Of a stretch of DNA of 11,371 bases, positions 1 through 7,600 are shown in pieces (the first letter of the stretch is position 1; the number at the start of each line of letters is the position of its first letter). The DNA is from an uncultured Oscillospiraceae bacterium (GTDB lineage: Bacteria > Bacillota_A > Clostridia > Oscillospirales > Oscillospiraceae), in contig CANRKN010000066.1 in assembly GCA_947631215.1 (NCBI GenBank), positions 1 to 11,371 on the forward strand, read 5' to 3'. The notes under the pieces are model-generated. The model was not told the DNA's origin. It made no database searches and saw only the letters and a list, made by a program, of their open reading frames with translations. A program made the translations under genes and the position numbers.

Positions 1-4
1 AAAG

Positions 5-28
5 CAGCCAGCAGTTTCCTGCTGGCTG
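5..28. terminator. Terminator-like perfect hairpin
   Basis: A perfect 10-bp stem (5-14 pairing with 19-28) closes a 4-nt loop (TTTC). On the + strand the T-rich stretch that follows (about 37-50) is not immediately adjacent. On the - strand the stem is followed by CTTT up to the window edge. It most likely ends a gene lying left of the window, or serves both strands. Its exact role cannot be settled without the flanking sequence. Confidence 0.5.
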
Positions 29-78
29 GGATAAATCCTTATTCTTTTTCATTGTCCTCTTGACGGGTCGCAGTTCAC

Positions 79-93
79 CTCCCGCCGGGCGGC
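79..93. repeat. 15-bp GC-rich element, inverted copy at 11279-11293
   Basis: The 15 bases here are the exact reverse complement of 11279-11293. The match continues imperfectly: both copies have AAAGAC on one side (separated by 2 extra bases in the distal copy) and TGA after one mismatch on the other. The core is itself near-palindromic (CCGCC-C-GGCGG). It could be a dispersed intergenic repeat or a chance match between GC-rich sequences. Confidence 0.3.
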
Positions 94-131
94 GTCTTTC
101 GTCCGTGGCTCCGGAGGCGATATGCTCCATC

Positions 132-161
132 TTGCAAGACCGGGCTTTATCGTGCTATAGT
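132..161 (+). promoter_or_regulatory. Predicted sigma-A promoter of the two-component operon
   Basis: A TTGCAA -35 box (132-137) and a TATAGT -10 box (156-161) are separated by 18 bp. They match the vegetative consensus at 4/6 and 5/6 positions. Transcription would start near 168, leaving a leader of about 50 nt before the response regulator start at 218. No other good promoter is visible in 1-217. Confidence 0.55.
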
Positions 162-217
162 AATAAAGCAAAAGCAGTGCCCGCGCCCCCGGCGCCCCAG
201 AGAAAGGAAGCGGAACG

Positions 218-943
218 ATGCTTAAGATATCTGTTTGTGATGATGAGTCCGAAGAGCGGAAAAAGATCGTGGACAATCTCCGGGCTTATACAGCGGCACA
301 TGGCGAGCATGGCATCGAATTCGACGTATACCCGTCTGCGTTTGAGATGCTGGAAGCGTTTGACAGATCAGGCGCTCCCGATATCGCGCTTTTGGATATC
401 TGCATGCCCGGCATGCTGGGAACAGAGCTGGCGCGTGATATCCTCCGTTTCAGTAAAAATACCGACATCATCTTTCTGACGACCAGCCCGGATTATGCGG
501 TCGACGCCTTTTCCATACATGCCGCGGACTATATCTGCAAGCCCTATACCCAGGAGCAGTTCAACGCGGCACTGGAACGGGTTATTGCCAGGCGCGAGCA
601 GAAAACATGGATCCTTCTCCGCTGCGAGGGGGAACTGCACCGCATCGCCCTGGAGGATATCATGTACATAGAGACCAGGGACAAGCGGCGCGAGTTTTCC
701 CTGGCCTCCGGGAGAAAGCTGTCTGTGTGGTCGTTGCCGGCGCAGCTTCAGGAAACTATCATGGGCAAAAAAAGCATGACGATGTGCGGCAGTTCGTATA
801 TCGTCAACCTCAACCATGTCCGCTGCTTTTCCGGCGCGGATCTCGTCATGGACGACGGGACCCTCATTCCGGTCCCAAGGCGGTGCCGCGCTGAGCTGAA
901 GCAGGCGTTTTTTGATTTTTACTTAAGGGAGGCGGTGAACTGA
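218..943 (+). CDS. LytTR-family response regulator (AgrA/LytR type)
   Basis: This is a 241-residue cytoplasmic transcription regulator of the LytR/AgrA class. Residues 1-120 form a receiver domain with acidic pocket D8/D9, phospho-acceptor D60 in the ALLDICMPG strand-loop, the T88/T89 switch position and K108 in CKPY. Residues from about 128 to 238 match a LytTR DNA-binding domain, with the typical 'edImYIET.dk' start and the 'CGSSYIVNLNHV' segment. The start is fixed by AGGAAG at 205-210, 7 nt upstream. Its stop overlaps the start of the histidine kinase gene by one base (TGATG), so the two are a coupled pair. It should be phosphorylated by that kinase and bind paired direct repeats; a candidate site lies at 2273-2304 ahead of the transporter operon. 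That target assignment is inference. Confidence 0.93.
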   Translation: MLKISVCDDESEERKKIVDNLRAYTAAHGEHGIEFDVYPSAFEMLEAFDRSGAPDIALLDICMPGMLGTELARDILRFSKNTDIIFLTTSPDYAVDAFSIHAADYICKPYTQEQFNAALERVIARREQKTWILLRCEGELHRIALEDIMYIETRDKRREFSLASGRKLSVWSLPAQLQETIMGKKSMTMCGSSYIVNLNHVRCFSGADLVMDDGTLIPVPRRCRAELKQAFFDFYLREAVN

Positions 944-2223
944 TGCGGACGTTCCAGATCATCGTGATCTCCTTTTGCGTCAGCCTGCTGTTTTTTGCGA
1001 CGCATCTGACGGCGGGACTTTTGCTGCAGGAGGGAAAATACCCGGTAAAAAAGACGGCGCTGCTGTGGGGATCGGCGGGTATATTCCTTTTTCTGGAGGC
1101 ATGTTTCAGCTTTTTTTATCTGTCAAAGCCATGGAGGATGCCCATTGCTTTGATGCTTTCGTATCTGTACTTTTGGGGAATTTACATATATGTGTCGGCG
1201 GACGGATTCTGGAAGAAATGCTATCTTTGGATCACATATGGCTGTGTTTTCTGCGTTTCCCTGTCCATTTCATATTTGGGATGCTATTTGCTTGTGCCGA
1301 ACGGATCGGAAATACATGTGTATTTTGTGCGGGGCGTGATCTATGGCATCATCAGTTTTGCGATCTTGCTTGCGTATTATAGATACGGCAGACCGGTCAT
1401 CCGCGAGGTCAGCGGATTTCGCACAAAAAACTGGATATCGCTGAGTATCGTCTCCGTAATATATTTTCTTACTTTCGTGATACTCCTGTCAAAAATCAGC
1501 GCGGACAACGGGATCAATTCAAACACCTTGCTCCTCTTCTCGCTGCTCGCGTGCTCTTTTGCCCTGGCCAACACCCTGATGATAAGCAACATCCATCAGA
1601 TGCGGAAGGAAGCAAGGGACGAGTTGGTAAAGCAAAATGTTGAGTACCTGATATCCTATGTGGAGAACGCGAAAAAGACCGAGCAGGAGAACCGTCGGAT
1701 CCGCCACGATCTGCGCCATCACGACGAGCAGATCGCGGCCATGGCCCGGGAGGGCAACACAGAGGGGATCCTGGCGTATCTTGGGCAGAACAAAGGAGCG
1801 TCGGAGCGTTTTCCCGCATGGTGTCCGAACGTCACGGTCAACGGCGTCCTGCGCTCTTACGCGGGGAAAGCAAAAGAGGCCGGCGTGGAATTCATCGCGC
1901 AGGCGGATACCCCGGCGCAGTCGCCGGTCGCCGATGTGGATTTCGTGGCGATCCTCGCCAACCTTCTGGAAAACGCGCTGAACGCCTGCGTCGCGCAAAA
2001 AAGCGCCGGGCCTATTCAGGTCCATATCCGAGACGTAGGGAATAAGACGGTGGTCGCTGTCAGCAATCCCTGCGGCACGGAACTGAAGCTGGAAAACGGG
2101 CTGCCGGCTGCGCGGGGGGTCGGGATCGACAGTATCGTTTCCTCCTCTGCCAAGTATCATGGGGAGATCAACTATCAGATGCAGGAAGGTATATGTACCG
2201 CCTGCGTGATCCTGAATCCGTGA
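943..2223 (+). CDS. GHKL-domain sensor histidine kinase (AgrC-like)
   Basis: This is a 426-residue membrane sensor kinase. The first 215 or so residues are strongly hydrophobic, with about six or seven predicted membrane segments and no large extracellular domain. A helical linker follows, then a SpoOB-type H-box with H255 in RIRHDLRHHDEQ. The C-terminal GHKL ATPase has an N-box at about 337-348 (NLLENALNA, with N344 as the likely Mg/ATP ligand) and a G-box at 391-395 (RGVGI). The motifs look intact, so it should autophosphorylate H255 and pass phosphate to D60 of the adjacent regulator. AAGGGAGG at 925-932 provides the ribosome binding site. Unlike agr loci, no peptide pheromone precursor or AgrB-like protease is seen, so the signal is unknown; substrates of the downstream transporters are one possibility. 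The membrane half is visibly more AT-rich than the ATPase half. Confidence 0.92.
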   Translation: MRTFQIIVISFCVSLLFFATHLTAGLLLQEGKYPVKKTALLWGSAGIFLFLEACFSFFYLSKPWRMPIALMLSYLYFWGIYIYVSADGFWKKCYLWITYGCVFCVSLSISYLGCYLLVPNGSEIHVYFVRGVIYGIISFAILLAYYRYGRPVIREVSGFRTKNWISLSIVSVIYFLTFVILLSKISADNGINSNTLLLFSLLACSFALANTLMISNIHQMRKEARDELVKQNVEYLISYVENAKKTEQENRRIRHDLRHHDEQIAAMAREGNTEGILAYLGQNKGASERFPAWCPNVTVNGVLRSYAGKAKEAGVEFIAQADTPAQSPVADVDFVAILANLLENALNACVAQKSAGPIQVHIRDVGNKTVVAVSNPCGTELKLENGLPAARGVGIDSIVSSSAKYHGEINYQMQEGICTACVILNP

Positions 2224-2238
2224 AATTTCATTCTGAAT

Positions 2239-2264
2239 GCCGCCTTCGGGCGGCTTTTCCTTTT
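2239..2264 (+). terminator. Rho-independent terminator of the two-component operon
   Basis: A GCCGCC/GGCGGC stem (2239-2244 with 2249-2254) closed by a TTCG tetraloop is followed directly by TTTTCCTTTT. It lies 16 bases after the kinase stop codon. It separates the regulatory pair from the transporter operon, which therefore needs its own promoter. Confidence 0.93.
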
Positions 2265-2272
2265 CTGCCGGA

Positions 2273-2304
2273 GACCAATTTCGGAATCAAAACGACCAAT
2301 TTCG
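2273..2304 (+). promoter_or_regulatory. Paired 11-bp direct repeat, candidate LytTR operator
   Basis: GACCAATTTCG occurs at 2273-2283 and identically at 2294-2304, with 10 bp between the copies and 21 bp start to start. LytTR regulators such as AgrA and ComE bind direct repeats about two helical turns apart, just upstream of promoters with weak -35 boxes. The copies would sit at roughly -72 and -51 from the predicted start site. The repeat is seen directly; its binding by the regulator encoded at 218-943 is inferred from position, spacing and architecture. Confidence 0.6.
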
Positions 2305-2309
2305 ATGTT

Positions 2310-2338
2310 TTCCCCCATTCTTTAAATCGCTGTATTAT
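2310..2338 (+). promoter_or_regulatory. Predicted activator-dependent promoter of the STAS/transporter operon
   Basis: A TATTAT -10 box (2333-2338, 5/6 consensus) lies in a very AT-rich stretch (2329-2356). The sequence 17 bp upstream (2310-2315, TTCCCC) is a poor -35 box, so the promoter probably needs an activator. The direct repeats end 5 bp before the -35 position, where a bound LytTR dimer could contact RNA polymerase. An alternative -10 (TATATT) overlaps a few bases downstream. Confidence 0.5.
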
Positions 2339-2375
2339 ATATATTAAATTAATTTCAGAATCATGGGAGAGGTCT

Positions 2376-2459
2376 ATGAACATCAGACAGACGCCGGACG
2401 CCGCGGGGATCGACGAGGTCTGGATGCGGTCGAACAGCAGCTTGGAAAATATGGACTGA
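2376..2459 (+). CDS. Possible 27-residue leader peptide
   Basis: A short frame begins MNIRQT and ends at TGA 2457-2459, 16 nt before the STAS start. GGGAG at 2365-2369 gives a usable ribosome binding site with 6-nt spacing. The first residues resemble those of the STAS protein (MNIQKT), whose start lies exactly 100 nt downstream. A competing 38-codon frame starts at ATG 2363 and its stop (2477-2479) overlaps the STAS start, but it has no upstream ribosome binding site. I do not recognise either peptide, and this may simply be untranslated leader. Confidence 0.2.
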   Translation: MNIRQTPDAAGIDEVWMRSNSSLENMD

Positions 2460-2475
2460 AAAAAGAGGTAAGACC

Positions 2476-2772
2476 ATGAACATTCAAAAGACGGTGACCG
2501 GAACGACTTTGACCGTAAAGCTGGAGGGGAGACTGGATACCACGACCGCCCCGCAGCTGGAGAAAGAACTCAGGGACAGCATGGATGGCACAACCTGCCT
2601 TGTGATCGATCTTGCGGAGCTGGCGTACATCTCGTCCGCCGGTCTGCGCGTGCTTCTGGCCATGCAGAAGATCATGAACAGGCAGGGCGTGATGCGGATC
2701 AAAAATGCGAACGAAACGGTCATGGATATATTTGAGGTCACGGGTTTTTCAGATATTTTAACGATCGAGTAA
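2476..2772 (+). CDS. STAS-domain protein (anti-sigma factor antagonist type, RsbV/SpoIIAA-like)
   Basis: This 98-residue single-domain protein covers the whole length of a typical RsbV/SpoIIAA STAS fold. It shows the early 'L.G.LDT.TAP.LE..L' segment (about 16-32), the hydrophobic strand LVIDLAEL (42-49) and the ISSAGLRVLL loop-helix (52-61). By alignment to SpoIIAA, S54 corresponds to the phosphorylatable serine. Such proteins bind RsbW-type ATPase domains and switch partner when phosphorylated. No stand-alone RsbW kinase, SpoIIE/PP2C phosphatase or sigma factor is in the window, but three downstream transporter proteins carry RsbW-like domains, so those are its likely partners (inference). 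GAGGTA at 2465-2470 is the ribosome binding site. The stop overlaps the ribosome-binding region of the next gene, so the two are coupled. Confidence 0.9.
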   Translation: MNIQKTVTGTTLTVKLEGRLDTTTAPQLEKELRDSMDGTTCLVIDLAELAYISSAGLRVLLAMQKIMNRQGVMRIKNANETVMDIFEVTGFSDILTIE

Positions 2773-2789
2773 TGAAGGAGAGATGGAAT

Positions 2790-2987
2790 ATGGAGAGCAA
2801 ATGCGACAACAAACGGGACTGTCCCTGCACCTACGACTGCCCGCGGCACGGCAAATGCTGCGCCTGCGTGGCCCATCACCGCGATCATGATGAGGGCGTG
2901 CCGGGCTGCTTCTTTTCCAAAGAGGCGGAAGCGACCTATGACCGGAGCATCGAGGCGCTGGCCAGGGATCACGGGATCATCCAATAG
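2790..2987 (+). CDS. Small cysteine-rich DUF6485-type protein
   Basis: This 65-residue protein has eight cysteines in the first 40 residues (C5, C11, C13, C17, C23, C24, C26, C40), and H20, H29, H30 and H33 are interspersed. The CPCTY-CPRHGKCC-CV--H pattern followed by a CFF motif matches my recollection of the DUF6485 family of anaerobic Firmicutes. That layout suggests metal binding, probably zinc, but the function is unknown. I chose ATG 2790 because AAGGAG (2775-2780) stands 9 nt before it. An in-frame ATG at 2772, overlapping the STAS stop, would place that same AAGGAG inside the coding region and lacks its own site. It is transcribed between the STAS gene and the first transporter, and whether it belongs to the system functionally is unclear. 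Confidence 0.8.
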   Translation: MESKCDNKRDCPCTYDCPRHGKCCACVAHHRDHDEGVPGCFFSKEAEATYDRSIEALARDHGIIQ

Positions 2988-3053
2988 GAGACTGTGACGC
3001 AATGGCCCGTAAACAAAGAGGAACTGGCACATGGTGACAAGGAGAGGTGAACC

Positions 3054-4691
3054 ATGAACGATAAAAAGACAGTGACCGAAACGATCAAACCCCGGGGGGT
3101 AAAGGTAAACTCCCGCAGCGAAAACTACCCCCTGTCCGCGAAGACGATCGACACAGTATCCGGGATATGCGTGCAGGCGCTTTCGGAGGCAGGGGCGGAT
3201 AGAAAGGATATCATCCGCGTCCGCCTGTCCCTGGAGGAGATCCTGGGCGTCTGGCTGGAGCCTTTGGCGGGCGCTATGGTCCATGTGGACTGCGGGCAGA
3301 AATTTGGACGGGCTTTTTTGAAAATAAGCGTTGACGGTCCGACCATAGACCCATGGGATGACGAGGCTTTGGTGCTCAGCAGCCGTATGCTCTCCCAGGC
3401 AGGGCTTTCGTTTACATACGCCTATAAGGACGGAAAAAACTGTCTGGTCTGCAATCCCAAGAAAAAGAAGTCGTCCATGGGACAGCTGGCGTTTCTTTTG
3501 GGCGCGGTTTTCCTGGCAGCGTTCCTGGGTCTCGCCATGAGGCGGGCCCCGGTCATGCGGTCGGCGGCTCTTTCGGTCACGGAGCCCCTGTTCAATATGA
3601 TCCTGGGTGCGCTCCGGGCGGTCTCGTCCCCGCTGGTATTCCTGGCCGTCTGCTGTGGGATCGTGAGCATCGGCGATCTGACGATGGTAGGCAGGGTCGG
3701 CAAAAAACTGATCTTCAGAATGATCACGGGGACATTTGCTTTGGCGGTGGTCATGGCATTGGCGGGCTGCCTGCTGTTTCCCATCGCCTCGGAAGCGGGG
3801 GATGGGATCACAGGCGATTATTCGGCGATCTATCAGATGGTGCTGGACATCGTGCCCTCGGATATCGTCTCGCCGTTCCTGAACGGAAACGCGCTACAGC
3901 TCGTTTTCCTGGGCATCTGCGTGGGAGCCGCTTTCCTGATCCTGGGCGAGCGGGTATCGGCAGCCCAAAATACCCTCCTGCAGGTGAACGAGGCTGTAGG
4001 GTTCCTGATGAGCGTACTGGGAAAGATCATTCCCTTGTTCGTGTTTTTAAGCCTGTTCAACCTTATCCTTTCCGATTTTGGCAGCGGATTTTCAAGCCTG
4101 TTCAAGGTGTTTGCGATCACGATACCGGGATGCTTTATCCTGACATTGTTTTATGTCTTCGTGGCGGCCGCGCGGCTGAAGGTCAGCCCTGTCCTTCTGA
4201 TGAGGAAAATGCTGCCGACGTTTCTGATCGTCCTGACGACGGCCTCTTCGGCCGCCGCCCTCGCGACGAATCTGGAGACGTGCGTAAAGGAACTGGGCAT
4301 CCCCAAAAAGGTGGCGGATTTTGGCATCCCGCTGGGACAGGTCCTTTACAAGCCGGGCTTTGTGGTCGGCCTGTTTTCTCTGGCGCTGTGTATGGCGGAG
4401 TCCTATGGCATCCCCATCACGCCGCTGCTCCTTTTCATGTCGATCCTGACGGTAGGGCTTCTCTCCATGGCGCTGCCGCCGATCCCCGGCGGGGCCCTTT
4501 CCGTATTTACTGTTATGTTTGCGCAGCTGGGCATTCCCAGCGAGGCGCTGGCCCTGGCGGTCGCGGGCAACGCGATCCTGGACTTCTTTATGACGGCTGC
4601 CGGCGTTGCCTGCCTGCAGGTCCAGGTAACGCTCGCGGCGGAAAGCGTCGGGATGCTGGACGAAAATAAGCTGAAAAGGAGCATGTCATGA
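3054..4691 (+). CDS. SLC1-like (dicarboxylate/amino acid:cation symporter family) transporter with N-terminal RsbW-like domain
   Basis: This 545-residue protein has two parts. Residues 1-135 are soluble and resemble a degenerate RsbW-type ATPase domain: a helix with [13 protein letters not shown] (55-67) at the N-box position, VDGPTIDP (93-100) at the G1 position and a final strand [12 protein letters not shown] (124-135). The N-box asparagine is absent (V66). After KKKK (136-139) the membrane part begins, so the added domain should be cytoplasmic. Residues from about 142 to 545 match the SLC1/GltPh fold: HP1 with TTASS (395-399), TM7 with [14 protein letters not shown]2 with PPIPGGA, and TM8 with AILD510. 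Compared with GltPh, NMDGT in TM7 is replaced by YKPGF (432-436). In TM8 the R397, N401 and D405 equivalents are M513, G517 and L521. Standard glutamate/Na+ coupling is therefore doubtful and the substrate is unknown. AAGGAG at 3039-3044 is the ribosome binding site. Its stop overlaps the ABC gene start (ATGA). Confidence 0.85.
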   Translation: MNDKKTVTETIKPRGVKVNSRSENYPLSAKTIDTVSGICVQALSEAGADRKDIIRVRLSLEEILGVWLEPLAGAMVHVDCGQKFGRAFLKISVDGPTIDPWDDEALVLSSRMLSQAGLSFTYAYKDGKNCLVCNPKKKKSSMGQLAFLLGAVFLAAFLGLAMRRAPVMRSAALSVTEPLFNMILGALRAVSSPLVFLAVCCGIVSIGDLTMVGRVGKKLIFRMITGTFALAVVMALAGCLLFPIASEAGDGITGDYSAIYQMVLDIVPSDIVSPFLNGNALQLVFLGICVGAAFLILGERVSAAQNTLLQVNEAVGFLMSVLGKIIPLFVFLSLFNLILSDFGSGFSSLFKVFAITIPGCFILTLFYVFVAAARLKVSPVLLMRKMLPTFLIVLTTASSAAALATNLETCVKELGIPKKVADFGIPLGQVLYKPGFVVGLFSLALCMAESYGIPITPLLLFMSILTVGLLSMALPPIPGGALSVFTVMFAQLGIPSEALALAVAGNAILDFFMTAAGVACLQVQVTLAAESVGMLDENKLKRSMS

Positions 4692-7600
4692 TGGAGAACA
4701 AAACAAAAATAACGATACGGTTTAATTGGAAATTCTGCCTTTATCTGTCCCTGGTGATCGTTCTCATATGCCTGCTTCTTGGCGGCTGTGCAAAAAACGG
4801 CGGTGGGAAAGACGAGGCGATAACCGACATCCGTCAGCTGGACGGACAGGCCATCGGCGTGCTGACCGGCTCCAGCTTCGACGTCCATACCGACGAACTG
4901 ATCGAGGACGCGGACAAGCAGTATTACGACAAGGTCCCGGATCTGGCCTTGGCGGTGGAGCAGGGGAAGATCGCCGGCTTTTTGATGGACGAGCCCGTCG
5001 CCCGTACGCTTTGCCTGGAAAACCCGGCGGTGACCTATCTGCCCGATGTGCTGGTGGAGGAGAGCTACGCCGCCGCTTTTTCAAAGACCGAGCGGGGCGC
5101 GGCGCTGCGGGACGAGTATAACGAATTTTTGGCGCAGATCAGGGCCGACGGCACGCTGAAGGAGATCGACGGCATCTGGCTGGGCGCCGACGAGAGCAAA
5201 AAGGTGGTAGAGGACTGGACGGCCCTCCCGGCGGACAACGGCGTCATCCGCATGGCGGAAAAAACGGACATCGCGCCATTCTGCTATATCAAGGACGGCC
5301 AGATCGTCGGATACGACGTCGATATCATGGTCCGTTTCTGCAAGGCCTATGGCTACGGGCTGGAAATGAGCAGCGTGGAGATATCGTCTATTTTCGCGGG
5401 CCTTGCCACCGGTATGTACGACGTATCGGCCACCGGCCTGACCGTGACGGAGGAACGGGCGGAAAGCGTGAATTTCGCCGACCCGGATTATACCGGCGGC
5501 GTGGTGGCGGTGGTCGCCAATCGGGGACAGAACGCCGTCCGCTTCCGGACGATGCAGGACTTTGCCGGTAAGACCATAGGCGTCATGGCCGGCAGCATCT
5601 CCGACCAGCTCGTGAGCGCCGTGGTCAGCGGCTGCGAATTTCAGTATTATGACGACGCCTCCGCGCTGCTCCTGGCGCTGCAGTCGGGCCAGCTGGACGC
5701 CGTGGCCCATGATATGCCCGTGGCCCAGCTGGCGGTGGCCAGGCAGCCGGATCTGGCTATATTCCCCGAGACGGTGACGCCGGACACCTACGGCCTGGGC
5801 CTGCAGAAGGACAGCCCCCTGACGGATAAGATCAGCGCCATCATCGAGCGATATACGGAAGACGGCACGCTGGACGCCCTGCGGGAGAAATGGCTGGGTG
5901 CCGACGATAGTGTAAAGACCATCGATGTGGGGGCGTATGACGCGCCCAACGGCACCCTGCGGTATGCCCATGACTCTACGCTGGAGCCCATGAGCTATGT
6001 GGGCGGGAACGGCCAGTCCCTGGGCTATGAGGTGGAGCTTGTCTCCCTCATCGCCAAAGAGCTGGGAATGAAGCTGGAGATCACCCAGAGCACTTTCGGT
6101 TCGCTGATCCAGATGCTGAGCAGCGGCCGGGCGGACATCGTGTCCGGCGCCATGAGCATCACCGATGAGCGGAAGCAGAGCATCGATTTCCCCATTACCC
6201 ATTATGTGGGCGGCCTGACGCTCGTTGTCCGGGCCGAGGATATGGGCATGGCCGTTCAGGAGGAGGAAACGGGCTTCTGGGCCGGGCTCAAGGACAGCTT
6301 CTATAAGAATTTCATCCAGGAAAACCGGTGGGAGATGATCCTCTCCGGCCTGGGCGTCACGTTCATCATATCGATCTTTGCGGCTCTGTTCGGCACGGTG
6401 CTGGGTTTTGGCCTGTGCCTGCTGCGCCGCAGCCATAACAAGATAGCCTCCGGTATCACGGCGGCGTTCGTCCGGCTGATCCAGGGCATCCCTGTGCTGG
6501 TGCTGCTGATGGTGCTGTTCTACGTGGTATTCGCCAGGGCGAGACTGGACGGCATCGTCGTGGCCATCATCGGCTTCACCATCAACTTCGGCGTCTACGT
6601 CTCCGAAATGATCCGCACCGGCATCGACGCCGTGGACGTCGGCCAGTGGGAGGCGGCGTCCGCCATGGGCTTCGGCCGGGTCAAGACCTTTACGAAGATC
6701 ATCGCGCCCCAGGCGGCGCGGCATATCCTGCCGGTATACAGGGGCGAATTCATCTCCATGGTGAAGATGACCTCTGTGGTAGGGTATATCGCGGTGCAGG
6801 ACCTGACCAAGGTCACCGACCTTATCCGCAGCCGTACCTTTGAGGCGTTCTTCCCGCTGATCCTGACCGCGGTGCTGTATTTCCTGCTGGCGTGGTGCCT
6901 GACCTCTGTGCTGGGACTGGTGGAGAGGAAGATCGATCCCCGCCGCCGGCGCCGGGAGCCCAAGGGCGTCAACAGGAATACCTCCCTGACGGAGATTCAT
7001 GAAGAGGCGAAGGCCGCCCAGGGCGGGGGACCGGTCATCACCATCTCCCATCTGAAGAAGGTATATCCCAACGCCACGCCCCTGAAGGACGTCAACGCCG
7101 TCATAAACAAGGGAGACGTCATCTCCATCATCGGCCCCTCCGGTACGGGCAAGAGCACCTTCCTGCGCTGCATCAACCGGCTGGAGACGCCCACGGAGGG
7201 CGAGATACAGGTGTTCGGCCAGCCGGTGACCGGCGTGAAGCCGGCGCAGCTCGGCGCCGTGCGCCGCCGCATGGGCATGGTGTTCCAGAGCTTCAACCTG
7301 TTCCCCCATCTGACGGTGATCGAAAACATCATGCTGGGGCCGGTGGAGCTGCTGGGCTGCACCCGGCAGGAGGCCTATGAACGGGGCATGCGCCTGCTGG
7401 CAAAGGTGGGACTGGCGGAGAAGGGGCTCAACTATCCCGATGAGCTCTCCGGCGGCCAGAAGCAGCGTGTCGCCATTGCCCGTACCCTGGGCATGCAGCC
7501 GGAGATCATCCTCTTTGACGAGCCCACCAGCGCCCTGGACCCCACCATGGTGGGAGAGGTGCTGGCGGTTATCCGCAGTCTGGCCGAGCAGGGGCTGACC

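Noticed and set aside
12..80. CAGTT motifs at 12-16 and 71-75 as LytTR sites controlling the two-component genes.
   Set aside because: They are 59 bp apart rather than about 21 bp, one lies in a terminator-like hairpin, and only five bases match.
2772..2789. In-frame ATG at 2772 as the start of the Cys-rich protein.
   Set aside because: The strong AAGGAG (2775-2780) lies inside that extension and is ideally placed for ATG 2790; the added residues simply translate the ribosome binding site.
3002..3037. 11-codon frame (MARKQRGTGTW) between the Cys-rich gene and the first SLC1-like gene.
   Set aside because: It is too short, with a poorly spaced AGGAG, and there is no further evidence of translation.
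3054..3458. N-terminal domain of the SLC1-like proteins as an active serine kinase of the RsbW type.
   Set aside because: The N-box asparagine and most of the glycine-rich nucleotide-binding pattern are missing, so a binding or regulatory role is more likely than catalysis.
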